DNA of 64,000 nucleotides, taken from NCBI GenBank assembly GCA_003255065.1, contig QAOA01007382.1, positions 74,571 to 138,570 on the forward strand. The letters are read 5' to 3'. Position 1 is the stretch's first letter, and every line of letters begins with the position of its first letter. A program made the position numbers and the translations under genes. Under the pieces are notes generated by a model that saw only the letters and a list, made by a program, of their open reading frames with translations, did not search any database and was not told the origin of the DNA. This DNA is from Cercis canadensis. Taxonomy: Eukaryota > Streptophyta > Magnoliopsida > Fabales > Fabaceae. Below are positions 10,760 to 21,640 of this stretch, one piece after another.

Positions 10760-12450
10760 ATGGACCCGACCACCGAGCTTGGAAACCCTCGCACCAACTC
10801 GGAAACCACTCCTTCACCCACGAGACCCCCATTTCAGCCCGGCACTACCCGAAGACAGCCACTCCCACCTCCTCGCCACACTTCTCATAGCCCGGAACCT
10901 CCTTGCGAAAACACATATCAAAACTCAGACAAGGCCACTCTCTCCTTTTTACTCCGAGAAATCCAAACTCTCAAGCAAGAGCGGATGGCAGACAAAGCAG
11001 AGATAGCGGAATTAAAACAACGCGTCCAAAAAACCGACTCTTGGGTCGAAACTTCAAACCGCGGAGACTCTCCTCTTCGTTTCCAAGACACTCCTCAAGG
11101 CAAGCACTAGAAGAGTCCACATACCGAGGAGATTGAAGAAAACCAATCTTCTTTCCAATCCCTCTGCCGAGAAGCACCCCCACAAAACTCCGCTCAGAGC
11201 CAACCATCACAAGCTTTGGAGAAAAAGAAACGAGCTGCCAAACATCCTTTTACAAAAGAAATCATGGTTTTCCTTTTGCCCCAGAATTTCAAACCACCCC
11301 ATCTCGACTCCTATGACGGTTCTACAGATCCTAGGGAGCATCTAGAAAATTATAACTCGGTCATGCTTCTGGCTGGATCGGCAGAAGAAATCATGTGCCG
11401 GGCATTCCCCACCACCTTGCGTTGAGCAGCACTCCAATGGTTTTCCAGCCTCCCGCCACATAGCATCTCAACTTTCGATCAACTCGCCGAGCTCTTCCAG
11501 GCTCGTTTCTCTACCAGCATGACTCACCAAAGATCCTCTGCTGTTCTGGCTACCTTGAAACAAAGAGAGAATGAGTCCTTAAAAGATTACATGGACAGGT
11601 ACAACAAACTCTCCCTGCAAGTTCGCGACCTCACAGAAGCAGTGGTTATGCATGCCATCCAAGCAGGTCTCCGACCTGGGCGCCTACTCGAATATCTTAC
11701 CCTTGACCCACCAGCAAGCCTATCTAACCTTCTGCTGAAGGTAGCCAAGCACATCAACCTCGAAGAAATACTAGGCCAGAATGAAATAAGCAAATCTCCT
11801 CGGGACAAGAAGGTCCAGGACGATAAAAAACCCAAAAGAGACAGATCTCCCACCCGACCTCGGTTCGACAGCTACACACCTTTGAATCAAAGTCGAGCCC
11901 GTGTTCAAGAGGAAATCTGCCACACCAAGTTAGCTCAGCTTCCACCTCCTAAAAAGACGGTGGGAGCCGAGAAAGACAAGTACTGCGCCTTTCACCGAGG
12001 ACGCGGTCATGATACCAATGACTGCCGACATCTGCAAAACGTCATAGAGGACCTCATTCAAAAAGGTTATCTGCAAAAATACCGTGCTGAGGTCCCTATC
12101 CCCAACCAAAGACCCCACAGGGAATACCGACCGCGGAACCAATCTCCTCCCCGTAACCGCCCAACTCGCCCAGATCAGAATCCACAGGACGAGAGAGTTC
12201 CAGGCAGGTTCCCCCCGAACCATCAAGAAAACCCAAGACAAAATACCGCAGGGATTATCCACACCATTGCAGATGGTTTCGCGGGTTGAGGATGCTCCAG
12301 GTCTTCCCGGAAAAGACACGAGCGAGCTGCCCACAAGTACCAAATTGAAATATCCCACACCACCTTTGCCAAAAAAGCCAAATCGCAGCCAACCATTTCT
12401 TTCTCCGACACCGACTATGGAATCATCGACCCAGAGCACGATGATCCCGT
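10760..12450 (+). pseudogene. Tat-type gag, interrupted by three in-frame stops
   Basis: The frame starts MDPTTELGNP at 10760, the first ATG in the right frame after the primer binding site. Gag features include HLDSYDGSTDPREHLENY, ALQWFSSLPPHSISTFDQL and ATLKQRENESLKDYMDRY, the capsid core of plant Ty3 elements. A C-H-C-type region (CAFHRGRGHDTNDC) follows. In-frame stops lie at 11108-11110 (TAG), 11423-11425 (TGA) and 12287-12289 (TGA); no base gain or loss breaks the frame. A TAG of this kind is one C-to-T change from CAG, and TGA can come from CGA or GGA. The protein would form the virus-like particle. Confidence 0.85.
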
Positions 12451-12967
12451 AGTTATCTCTTGCTTGATAGCCAACTATGAAGTCCGAAAAGTCCTGATAG
12501 ATCAAGGAAGTTCGGCCGATGTCCTCTTCTACCACACTTACTCTCAACTCGGCCTCCCTACCTCAAACCTCAGTACCTATCCAAGAACTCTCGTCGGTTT
12601 CTCAGGACATCAGGTCGGCGTCAAAGGCACTATAACTCTCAGGGCTACTCTCGGTGAATTCCCCAACTCCACAAGCGTCGACATCCGTTTCTTGGTCGTC
12701 GATTGCCCCTCTGCTTATAACGCCATTTTGGGACGACCTTCCCTCAACAGCATTGACGCCATCGTTTCAACCAAGCACCTCTTACTTAAATTCCCCACTG
12801 CTTCGGGCAAAGTCGGTCAAGCACGGGGCGACCAGCTTCTCGGTAGAACCTGCTACAACATCAGCCTCTCCATTGACTACTCCAAAAAGCCGGAAGACAC
12901 CAACAACAACTCCTCGACTCCCATTGACGAGCTCGATAACCGACCAAGTCAGGGGACCCGACCCTAG
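12451..12967 (+). pseudogene. Tat-type aspartic protease
   Basis: Continues the gag frame with ISCLIANYEVRKVLIDQGSSADV. The active-site triad in relatives is D-x-G-S/A; here it is DQGSS. The later flap and wall motif VDCPSAYNAILGRPSLN is clear. It would cut the polyprotein during particle maturation. The domain is closed by TAG at 12965-12967; the frame then continues (PKGDLIPVQVG) into the polymerase. Confidence 0.85.
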
Positions 12968-14716
12968 CCAAAAGGTGACCTGATCCCAGTCCAAGTAGGC
13001 CAACGGCCCGAGCAAACAGTACAAATGGGATCCGGCCTTCCTGCGCCTATCATAAAGAAATTGACTGACCTTCTGGTTGCCAATGCCGACCTATTCGCAT
13101 GGACAGCGGCCGACATGCCAGGTATAAATCCCGATTTCATTTGCCATAAACTCTCTGTTCATGCAGGGGCCAAACCAGTCCGACAAAAGAAGCAGGTAGT
13201 GGGACCAGAGCGGCAAGCAGCAATCCAAGATGAAGTCGCCAAACTTTTAGACGCCAAGTTCATTCGGGAGGTACCCTACGCGACCTGGCTAGGCAACGTT
13301 GTCATGGTCAAGAAAACTAACGGAAAATGGAGAATGTGCGTGGATTACTCCGACCTGAACAAATCGTGTCCAAAAGACCCTTATCCCCTTCCAAGCATCG
13401 ACAAGCTCATCGATGGAGCATCCGGTTACAAACTTTTGAGTTTTATGGACGCCTACTCGGGATACAACCAAATCCGCATGCACCCTGAAGATGAGGATAA
13501 GACAGCATTCATCACCGAGAAGGCCACATATTGCTACCGAGTCATGCCTTTCGGATTAAAAAATGCAGGGGCCACCTATCAAAGATTGATGGACAGAGTT
13601 TTTAAAGCATAGATAGGGCGAAACGTTGAAGTATACGTAGACGACTTACTTGTCAAATCGCGCTCGGAGGAGAACCACCTGGCTGACCTAGAGGAAACAT
13701 TCTCCGAGCTCCAAAAACACGCCATGCGCCTAAACCCTTCCAAATGCACCTTTGGGGTAGCGGCTGACAAGTTCCTCGGCTTCATGTTAACACACCGAGG
13801 CATCGAGGCTAATCTCGACAAATGCACCGCCATCATTCAGATGAAACCACCAACAACGGTAAGGGAGGTCCAGCGCTTAACCGGCAGAATCGCAGCTCTT
13901 TCCCGATTCATGTCGAAATCCGCTGACAAAGCTCTCCCTTTTTTCCAAGCGCTCAAAAAGGTCAAAAACTTCGAATGGACAGAAAAGAGTCAGCGAGCCT
14001 TCGACGAGCTCAAACAATACTTGGCCTCCCCACCTATACTCTCTAAGCCCAAAACAGCCGAGATACTTTACCTATACCTTGCCTCTAGTAACCATGCCGT
14101 CAGCTCGGCTCTCGTCCGCAAAGAGAAGAACTAACTACCCGTTTACTTCACTAGCCATACCCTTCAGGGGTCCGAGCTCAACTACCATAAATTAGAAAAA
14201 CTCGCTTATGCTCTCGTCCTCTCAGCACGTCGTCTTCGACCATACTTCCAAAATCACCCGATTACCGTCCGTACAGATCAACCAATACGGCAGGTCCTTC
14301 AAAAGCCCAACCTCGCAGGCCGTATGCTCGGGTGGTCTGTTGAACTCTCCGAGCACACTATTACTTATGAACCCAGAGGTGCAATCAAGGCCCAAGCACT
14401 GGCCGATTTTATTGCCGAATTCACTCCTCCTGAACCACCCAACCTTGGTCAACCCCACACTTGGCGCTTGTCGGTTGACGGTTCTTCCAACCTTAAAGGA
14501 GGAGGAGCAGGGATCATCGTAGAAGGTCTAGAAGGCATAACAATAGAATAATCTCTGCGTTTCGAGTTTCCGACCTCCAACAATCAGGTTGAATACGAAG
14601 CTCTTATCGCCGGGCCCAAACTGGCTCTGGAGCTTGGATCCGAGAATCTCCTAGTATCTAGCGACTCTCAGCTAATCACTAGCCAGGTTAAGGGAGAATA
14701 TCAAGCCAAGGATCCC
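12968..14716 (+). pseudogene. Tat-type reverse transcriptase and RNase H
   Basis: Same frame as gag. Reverse transcriptase motifs appear in order: KWRMCVDYSDLNKSCPKD, FMDAYSGYNQI, FGLKNAGATYQRLMD and the catalytic YVDD at 13634-13645. A connection domain and RNase H follow (LSVDGSSNLKGGGAGI, then NNQVEYEALIAG). Stops in this part are TAG at 13610-13612, TAA at 14132-14134 and TAA at 14549-14551, each at a place where glutamine fits (for example before IGRNVEVYVDD). No frameshift was seen. The catalytic residues survive, so the copy was active until recently. Confidence 0.9.
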
Positions 14717-16174
14717 TTGATGGTGAAATATCTCGAAGTAGTTCAAAGCTTAACCTCCAAGTTAAAAAACTTCGAAATACTGCACATCCCGCGAAGCGAG
14801 AATTGCCGCGCCGACCTCATCTCCAAATTAGCCAGTAGCAAAAAACCAGGACATAACCAAACGGTCATACAGGAAACACTCCATCACCCCAGTACAGAGC
14901 AAGTTGGAGTGCTAATCGTCGAGGAAGAGGCCCCAACATGGATCACCCCCATCAAACATTACCTCGAAACAGGAAACCTCCCAAAGGAGAAAAGGGACGC
15001 AAGAAAGCTCCGACGCATAGCAACTAACTACTACCTAGAAAGAGGCGTGCTCTACAAGCACGACTATTACACCCCGCTTTTGAAATGCCTAACCCCAGAT
15101 CAATCCACTTACGTCCTGCAAGAGGTCCATGAAGGAATATGTGGCCACCACATCGGGGCCCGATTTTTAGCAGCTAGTATCCTCAGAATTGGATACTATT
15201 GGCCAACCTTGAGGACTGACGCGACCAAGTTTGTGCAAAGATGCGACAAGTGCCAAAAATTTGCACACATCCACCTCACGCCGCCTACCGACCTACATGT
15301 CGCGGTCGAACCATGGCCCTTCAGCCGCTGGGGATTGGACTTCCTCGGACCTTTCCCATTGGCCATTGGTCAGAAAAAATTTCTCATTGTCGCTATTGAT
15401 TACTTCTCTAAATGGATCGAAGCCGAGCCTTTGGCTACAATCATGGCTAAAAATGCTAAAAAGTTTGTTCAAACTTTCATTATTTGGAGGTTCGGCATCC
15501 CACATACAATAACCACAGACAACGGGACCCAGTTCTCAGACTCGGGTTTCCGGGCATTTTGTGCCGACCTCCACATCGGGCTACATTTCACCTCGGTCAA
15601 ACATCCTCAAGCTAACGGCCAAGTAGAGGCGGCAAATCGCATATTACTAGATGGCATCAAGAAAAGGCTAGATCAAACCAAGTCTCAGTGGGTCGAAGAG
15701 CTACCATGGGTCCTCTGGTCTTACCGAACTACTTCCCAAACCTCAATGGGCATGTCCCCATACAAGCTTACCTACGGAACCGAAGCTATGATCCTAGTAG
15801 AAATTGGAGAACCATCCCGCAGAAGAGAATTTTTCCAACCTGATCAAAGCTCAGAGCAATTGCAAGTAAACCTTGACCTACTCGACGAAGAGAGGGACAA
15901 AGCTCGGATCTGAGCAATGGCGTATAAACAGAAACTCGCCCGTTATCACAACCTCAAGGTCAGATCAAGAAAGTTTCAACAAGGCGACCTCGTGCTTCGA
16001 AAAGCGACCATCACCAGAAAGCACCTCAATGAGGGAAAGCTAGCACCAAATTGGGAAGGCCCTTATCGAATTCACGAAGTACTCGGGAAAAGGGCATACA
16101 AGCTAACAACCATGGAAGGAGATCACATCCCCAGAACTTGGAATGTATTAAACCTTCGCCAATATATACAATGA
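14717..16174 (+). pseudogene. Tat-type integrase
   Basis: An open run of 398 codons holds the zinc finger (HEGICGHHIGARF followed by CDKCQKFA) and the catalytic D, D, E in WGLDFLGPFP, TTDNGTQF and QANGQVEAANR. A TGA at 15911-15913, one C-to-T step from CGA, separates the C-terminal DNA-binding part (AMAYKQKLARYHN to WNVLNLRQYIQ), which ends at 16174. The protein would join the DNA copy to the genome. Confidence 0.9.
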
Positions 16175-16440
16175 AATTTCTACACCTACCCGAGCTTAAA
16201 CTACAAGGGCCAATGCCCTTAAAAGGACCAATGCCCTTAAAAGGACCAATGTCCTTCAAAATGCTCTACCCGAGCTTAAAAACTACAAGGGCCAATGCCC
16301 TTAAAAGGACCAATGTCCTTCAAAATACCCTACACGAGCTTAACCTACAAGGGCCAATGCCCTTAAAAGGACCAATGTCCTTATAAAACGCTCTACCCGA
16401 GCTTCATCTACAAGCGCCGACGTCGCTTCATTCAAAGTTC
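16175..16440. repeat. Tandem array of hairpins downstream of pol
   Basis: Three to four units of 63-80 bases, each starting with CGAGCTT (16191, 16271, 16335, 16398). Units contain two palindromes: AAGGGC-CAAT-GCCCTT (16205-16220, 16287-16302, 16349-16364) and AAGGAC-CAAT-GTCCTT (16241-16256, 16305-16320, 16367-16382). A hybrid lies at 16223-16238 and a diverged form AAGCG...CGCTT at 16412-16428. The stems change in step on both arms. The array lies between the convergent 3' ends of pol and the antisense gene. Confidence 0.9.
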
Positions 16441-16823
16441 AAACCTACAACCGCCACGCACCTTTCGACGAGTCTCAACAACGGATAAAACTTTCCAAAC
16501 TTGTCAAAAACAAAATTGGGTGATTCAAAATAAATTTCGAACTAACCCCTCAAAGATTAGCTCGGTACCTCTGCTTATGGACAAATCCTCAGTCAAACAC
16601 CCGACTTATTCTCGTAATATTATTTACCAATTCCCCTAGTTAGCTCTTACCAAAAGTTCCTTGAACTTATCATTTATTCAATTCTAGCTTTTTACCCGAG
16701 CTATAATACTCGTTCCAACACCAAACACTAGGAAAATCAAAGATGATAAATAAAACTTCATTCTTATTATTTCTCAACATCGGATTACAAGAATAAATAC
16801 ATCAGTTACAAGATCCTAACTCC
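16441..16823. other. Non-coding spacer between pol and the antisense gene
   Basis: No reading frame of interest. The words CCGAGCT and ACCCGA recur and may be decayed hairpin units. It probably serves as the shared 3' untranslated region of two converging transcripts. Confidence 0.6.
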
Positions 16824-18861
16824 CTAAGGCTTACCCTGCTCTCGAAGAACATCTTCGTTCTCCGAAGCTGAATCTGCATCTGTACCGGAGTCAGGATCAA
16901 CCCGCAGCTCGGGGTCCTCATCATCCGCTTCCTCAGCGTCGTCTACCAGCTAACCGTCCCTTACCCTCCTCCAAGGATCCAGGCGCTCGGCATCAATATC
17001 AGGGACCTGCAGCCGAGCCTGCTCTAAACATAGCTTAAACCCCTTCTCATGGGCCTCAACATAGTTCATTACTATCTTCTGCTCAGCCCGGTCCCTTAAC
17101 CTTGATTTCGACTGTCGAACTCGGTCAAGCCTTCGAGCCCTTTGGCACCGAACCTTGCTTTCCCGGATCTCAGCCGCCCTACCTAGCTCCTGACTTATCT
17201 TCCTCTCTTCCTTCACCTGGGTAAGCTCGGCCAGCGTAGTATCCAACCTTGTGCGGATGTCCCCCAGCTCCCTTTCGGCCCGACCCAAGGCCTCCTGGCA
17301 AGATTTCACCGTTGCTCGGGTCATCTCGTCCTCTTCCAAAAATTTCTGCCTCTCAAGCTCGGACGCGACGACCCTCTCATTCAACTCCTGGCCAATCACG
17401 GCAGCCCGTCCCAGAATGTCCCGAAGGTGTTTGCTCTGCAACAATGTTTTGGCCTCCGCCACCTTCGTTCGATCCGTGGGCAGGGCCAACGATTTCACCC
17501 GATCTCCTGCCGGGTATTGAACATTCCAGAACGAGACACTGGAATGTTCTCGTTTCTCTCCCACGGGGGCGGCAAACAGCTCGAAATGTTTCACCTCTGA
17601 ATCAAGGTCAAACATCCGGCTGGCCGAGGGGTCTGCTCGGTCTTTATCCGCCTTTGCCGCCACCCGTTGTCTCTTATTCCCGGCTCTTTGCTTGCCCTTG
17701 ACAGCAACAGGGCTCCCTTCCTCCCGAGCTGCCCGTAGCACGGGTATTTCCTCCGCCCTCACCACCGTTACTGGCTCAGCAGGTATAGCCTTTGGTGGCG
17801 CCGCCGACCTTTGAGTTCTAGCTTTTGCCAACTTCGCTAGGTTCACCATTTGCTCTGCCGACAACTTTCCCTCTGCAGAAACAAACAAAATATGATTAGT
17901 ACATCAGAAAACATACGTACAACTTCACACAATGAATACCGACCAATCAGATCTTTGGCCTTGAGCGTAACCATTTGAGCGTTTTCAACGGCCAGTTGGG
18001 AGATCGTCTTTATTATTTGCCGATCTTCCCGTATATACTCATCTATTGTCCGAGCTCGCACTTTGTAAATATCCCGACTCCAGCGCAGGGGAAACCGAGG
18101 CTTTAAGTCATCCTTCAAGAAAAATGCCATAGCTGGCGCCGGGCCTGCTTTCCAGGTCGGAACAGTAACCCGGAAGAATCGGTATTTCCAACCTTTTGCA
18201 GATTCTTCCACCAATTTCAAGAGTCCTAACCCCCGCCGACCAGCTATGTACACAAAATCCTGGTCGGTATCCTTCACGTCCTTTAAAGTAAAAAAATAAA
18301 AAATACCTCTACCCTACTCTCTACCGACAAAAGTTCACACATTTTCTGAAACGCCCGAAGAAAACCCCAGCCGTTTACATAGAGTTGGGACGGAGCAGCG
18401 TTAACCTTCCTAAAAAACTCCATCTCAAACTCGGAGAGAGGCAACTCCGCTCCGGCCCTCTCCATATAAGCCGCACTAAAGGTAAAGAAATCATTTTTCG
18501 GGCAGTTTTCGCACACAGGCGCATCTTTCGGACATGCTTTAACGTCGTAACTACTACGACCCCAATCAATCTCATTGTTATAAAATTTGAACTCCCTTAC
18601 AAATTTTGTGCGAAGCACGGAAAATGTGTTTCTAATCCTCTCGTGAACAAAGGAAGGAATAGAGGGCCGAACAAAAGATATGTCTAAGCTACTGTCGCTG
18701 GAACTAGCTTCCTCCGCCCTATCTTGTTCCCTACCAACACTTGGCTCCCTTTCACTCACCACTTCCTTGTTGGCCTCCACCCCCCCATCAGACGAAATTA
18801 CTTCAATGTCTTCCAGATAGTTCATAGGGTCCTCACCGTTCACGGAAGAATAACTCTCCAT
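16824..18861 (-). pseudogene. Antisense intron-containing gene of the Tat element (gypsy-type transposon domain), nearly intact
   Basis: Starts MESYSSVNGEDP at 18861. The first part (to about 18283) holds an acidic, serine-rich start and then a domain like the plant 'putative gypsy type transposon' family (PF04195, from memory): FTFSAAYMERAGAELPLSEF, APSQLYVNGWGFLRAFQKMC. After one base lost from a T-run near 18290, the frame continues with DVKDTDQDFVYIAGRRGLG to DLI. A 71-base GT-AG intron follows, and splicing restores the frame exactly (DLI-EGKLSAEQ). The last exon has a basic patch (KGKQRAGNKRQR) and a long coiled-coil-like region rich in E, R, Q and L. A TAG at 16950-16952 precedes an acidic tail (LVDDAEEADDEDPEL) ending at 16824, so the ancestral stop was probably there. 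Total about 650 residues. Function unknown. Confidence 0.75.
17873..17943 (-). other. Intron of the antisense gene
   Basis: On the minus strand the donor is G|GTCGGTATTC and the acceptor TTTCTGCAG|AG. Removal of 71 bases joins ATT-G to AG-GGA, giving Ile-Glu-Gly with no frame change. The intron holds in-frame stops when unspliced. It is T-rich, as plant introns are. Confidence 0.75.
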
Positions 18862-19407
18862 CTTACCACGAGGGAACTAAGAAGAAAGATGACCTACGAC
18901 CTAAGAGTGAGAAAGAGGCAAAAATTACCTTTGGTAAAAGGAGTAATCCGAGCTGAAATCCTACAAGAGATTCCTCACTTCACACCGACCTAGGCACCAG
19001 TTTCAGAAAATTTACCAAAAGAGTAGACTGAAGTTTTACCAACCCCTATTTATAGGACAACGCAGAATGAATCCAACCGTCCAAGGACTCTTGATCCAAC
19101 GGTGCCACGAGAGCCGTATTCTAGCTCGGGAAGGCCAAACGTCACGTCCAAAACGGCCCTGACACCTAAAGCAGCCCAAAAGACCGCCGCAGCCAGAATG
19201 GTCATTAATATGTCGTCCCTCGTAAAAGCCACGTGGCAGTCACGTCCAAAGCACCAAATGATCATCATGGCACATGGCACGGTTATCAAAATTTCAAAAC
19301 TTCGCACCCGCATCTTCTCCACATCCCCATCTCGGAAACGAATACTGTTTGCAAACCCATAGCTCGGTCTCGGTAACACCGAGGCCCGAGCTTCAAGGGG
19401 GGACAAG
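18862..19407 (-). promoter_or_regulatory. Putative promoter region of the antisense gene
   Basis: Between the antisense ATG and the 3' LTR. A minus-strand TATA box TATAAATA lies at 19054-19047 (context CTATAAATAGGGG), about 190 bases upstream of the ATG. Four ACGT cores lie upstream of it at 19139-19244, including the palindromic G-box CCACGTGG at 19229-19236. These are typical plant promoter elements. Transcription from here is inferred. Confidence 0.55.
19394..19406 (+). other. Polypurine tract of the Tat element
   Basis: AAGGGGGGACAAG lies directly before the 3' LTR TG, the expected plus-strand primer position. Confidence 0.85.
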
Positions 19408-19708
19408 TGTAGATACCCAATATTTCGGCCCATAAGGATTTAAGCCCATTATCACAAAGCCCATATTTGAAACCATTTCCTGGATCTTTTAAACCTAGAA
19501 ATCTCCCTATAAATAAGAGCCAACGACAAGTAAAAAAGGGATCCAAAAGTCAAGACAAAAAGGGAATACCAAAACTCTCATTTGACACCAGATTAGTGAG
19601 AAACTCAAACATCGAAGCTCGGGTAACCACCCAACCTCGGTCATACATCTTCACAGACAATCTCATCTTATTAGACCCTCACCTTCAAGCTAGAATCAGA
19701 CATCGTCA
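19408..19708 (+). repeat. 3' LTR of the Tat-type element
   Basis: Same length as the 5' LTR with seven differences. It is followed by the target duplication AATAC. Confidence 0.95.
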
Positions 19709-19713
19709 AATAC

Positions 19714-20601
19714 AAATAACCACACATCAAGCATCCCTCCATTCCTTCTCACCAAACAAAACAAGATCACTTCCGCCCAACATAATCATGCAAAAGGGCA
19801 GAAAATAAACTCTTTAAACCAGCAGCAATATAAGACAACTAGCAAGCAAACAAAATCTATTTAAAGTCTAAACACCAGAGAATAAAAGAAATGAGGTAGG
19901 AATTACCCTTGAAGAACCAATTCAAAGAGAATCACTTGATTTTGAAGAATGAGGATAGAATATGTGATTTCTTCACCAAACTCAAACTGTTTTGCCTTCT
20001 TTCCTTTCTCTCCCTTTCTATCTTACTCTTCTCTTTCTTTTTCTTTCTTTCACCTCTTCTGAATGGGCTTTGGCTCTCTTCTTCCTTTTGGGTTCTACCT
20101 CTTGATTTTCTCACCTCCCTCTTGCATTTTTACTCTTGCACACAAAAAGCTGAATCCCTTCCTCCCTTGCTCTCCCTCACGTACTAATCCTTCCCTTCCT
20201 AGGAAATTTCCCATCACCTTCCTATTTTCTTTTTCTTTTTTTTCTTATCTCCTCATTTAGGAAATTTTCACTCACTTTCCTATTTTATTTTTTTAATCTT
20301 CTCATTTAAGAAATTTTCACTCACTTTCCTATTTTCTTTTGCTTCCAAAATTTGCCCTTTCCCTTAAAATATCTTCATACCACATTTACTTATTTACTAA
20401 TATATAAAAAAATACTTTAAATTTAGAAAAATACAAAAATATTATAAATAAAAATTGTTCAATTGGGCCTAATAAAAAAAGTTGGGCTATACCCATGAAT
20501 TTTGCAAAAATAATTTTTTTTTTATTAGAAACCTAAGCCCAAGATCACAAAACTCATAAAAATGATGTATGCATTTTTTTGGGACAAAAATGATGTCTAC
20601 A
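19714..20601 (-). repeat. Ogre-like 3' LTR, proximal part
   Basis: Resumes the LTR after the Tat insertion. It ends at 20601 with the minus-strand start TGTAGACATCA. It contains pyrimidine-rich stretches (19970-20240) and no credible gene. Confidence 0.65.
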
Positions 20602-20754
20602 GTTTGCCCATCTTCACATGTTTGCTATTTGAGTAACGTGAGAAGCGAATGCTCTCATGTTCTCGTGTAGGAAACATGTAAAGATAGTAGACAAATATTT
20701 TGTCTGGGAAAAAGGGAAAGACAAGTGTCATTATTCAATATGACTCATGATGCA

Positions 20755-21640
20755 AAATAAAGGTGCCTCATCCACTTAAAGACTTTGACAAGGAAAAACA
20801 AAGGTGTCTCCTCCATCCAAGGACTTTAACAACATAAAGAAATATGCGTCCTCTACCGAAGGACTTTGACAAGAAAAAAAAAGATGTCTCATTTGCCAAA
20901 GGACTTTGACAAGAAAAGAAAGATGCCTCCTCTGCCGAAGGGCTTTGACAAGAAAAATAAAAATATCTCATTTGCCGAAGGACTTTGACAAAAAAAGAAA
21001 GATGCCTCCTCTGCCGAAGGGCTTTGACAAGAAAAATAAACGTGCCTCCTCTGCTGAAGGGCTTTGACAAGAAAATTAAAGGTGCTTCCTTTGCCGAAGG
21101 GCTTTGACAAGAAAAATAATGATGTCTCCTCTTCCAAAGGGCTTTGACAATAAAAGAAAGATGCCTCCTTTGCCGAAGGGCTTTGACAAGAAAAATAAAG
21201 GTGCCTCCTCTATTGAAGGGTTTTGACAAGAAAAGAAAGATGCCTCCTCTACCAAAGGGCTTTGACAAGAAAATTAAACTGCCTTCTCAACCGAAGGACT
21301 TTAGCAAGAAAAATAAACATGCCTCCTTTGCCGAAAGACTTTGACAAGAAAAAAAAATGCGTCTCCTCTGCTGAAGGGCTTTGACAAGGAAAATAAACGT
21401 GTCTCCTCTGCCGAAGGACTTTGACAAGAAAAATAAAGGTATCTCCTTTGCTGAAGGGCTTTGACAAAAAAATAAAGATGCCTTCTTTGCCGAAGGACTT
21501 TGGCAAGAAAAGAAATATGCCTCTTCTATCGAAGGGCTTTGACAAGAAAGATAAAGGTGCTTCCTCTGCCGAAAGGCTTTGACAAGAAAAATAAACTGCC
21601 TTCTTTGCTAAATGGCTTTGACAAGGAAAATAAATGTGAA
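20755..21640. repeat. Tandem array, 22 units of about 40 bases, in the Ogre-like 3' region
   Basis: The core GACTTTGACAAGAAAA alternates with CCTCCTCTGCCGAAG. I count 22 units between 20781 and 21620, each 39-41 bases with point differences. Translation of the minus strand gives repeating Lys-Pro-Phe peptides, which are a by-product of the repeat and not a protein family I know. Confidence 0.9.

Larger units (their letters stand above)
10379..19708 (+). mobile_element. Complete Tat-type Ty3 retrotransposon with an antisense gene
   Basis: Two 301-base LTRs (10379-10679 and 19408-19708) differ at seven positions, six of them transitions. The target duplication AATAC is intact (10374-10378 and 19709-19713). 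The order is LTR, primer binding site, gag-protease-reverse transcriptase-RNase H-integrase in one frame, a repeat array, an antisense gene, a polypurine tract, LTR. Tat-lineage elements are known to carry extra open reading frames, some antisense, downstream of pol. The element sits inside the Ogre-like LTR and is therefore younger than it. Confidence 0.95.

Noticed and set aside
10438..10890. 150-codon plus-strand frame starting in the Tat LTR
   Set aside because: It crosses LTR, primer site and gag in a frame other than gag; it is a shadow.
11930..12547. 205-codon minus-strand frame inside Tat gag
   Set aside because: It lies opposite the clear gag frame, has no known motif and is explained by codon bias of the sense strand.
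20755..21640. CRISPR-like array
   Set aside because: Repeats are adjacent without unique spacers, and the DNA is from a plant.
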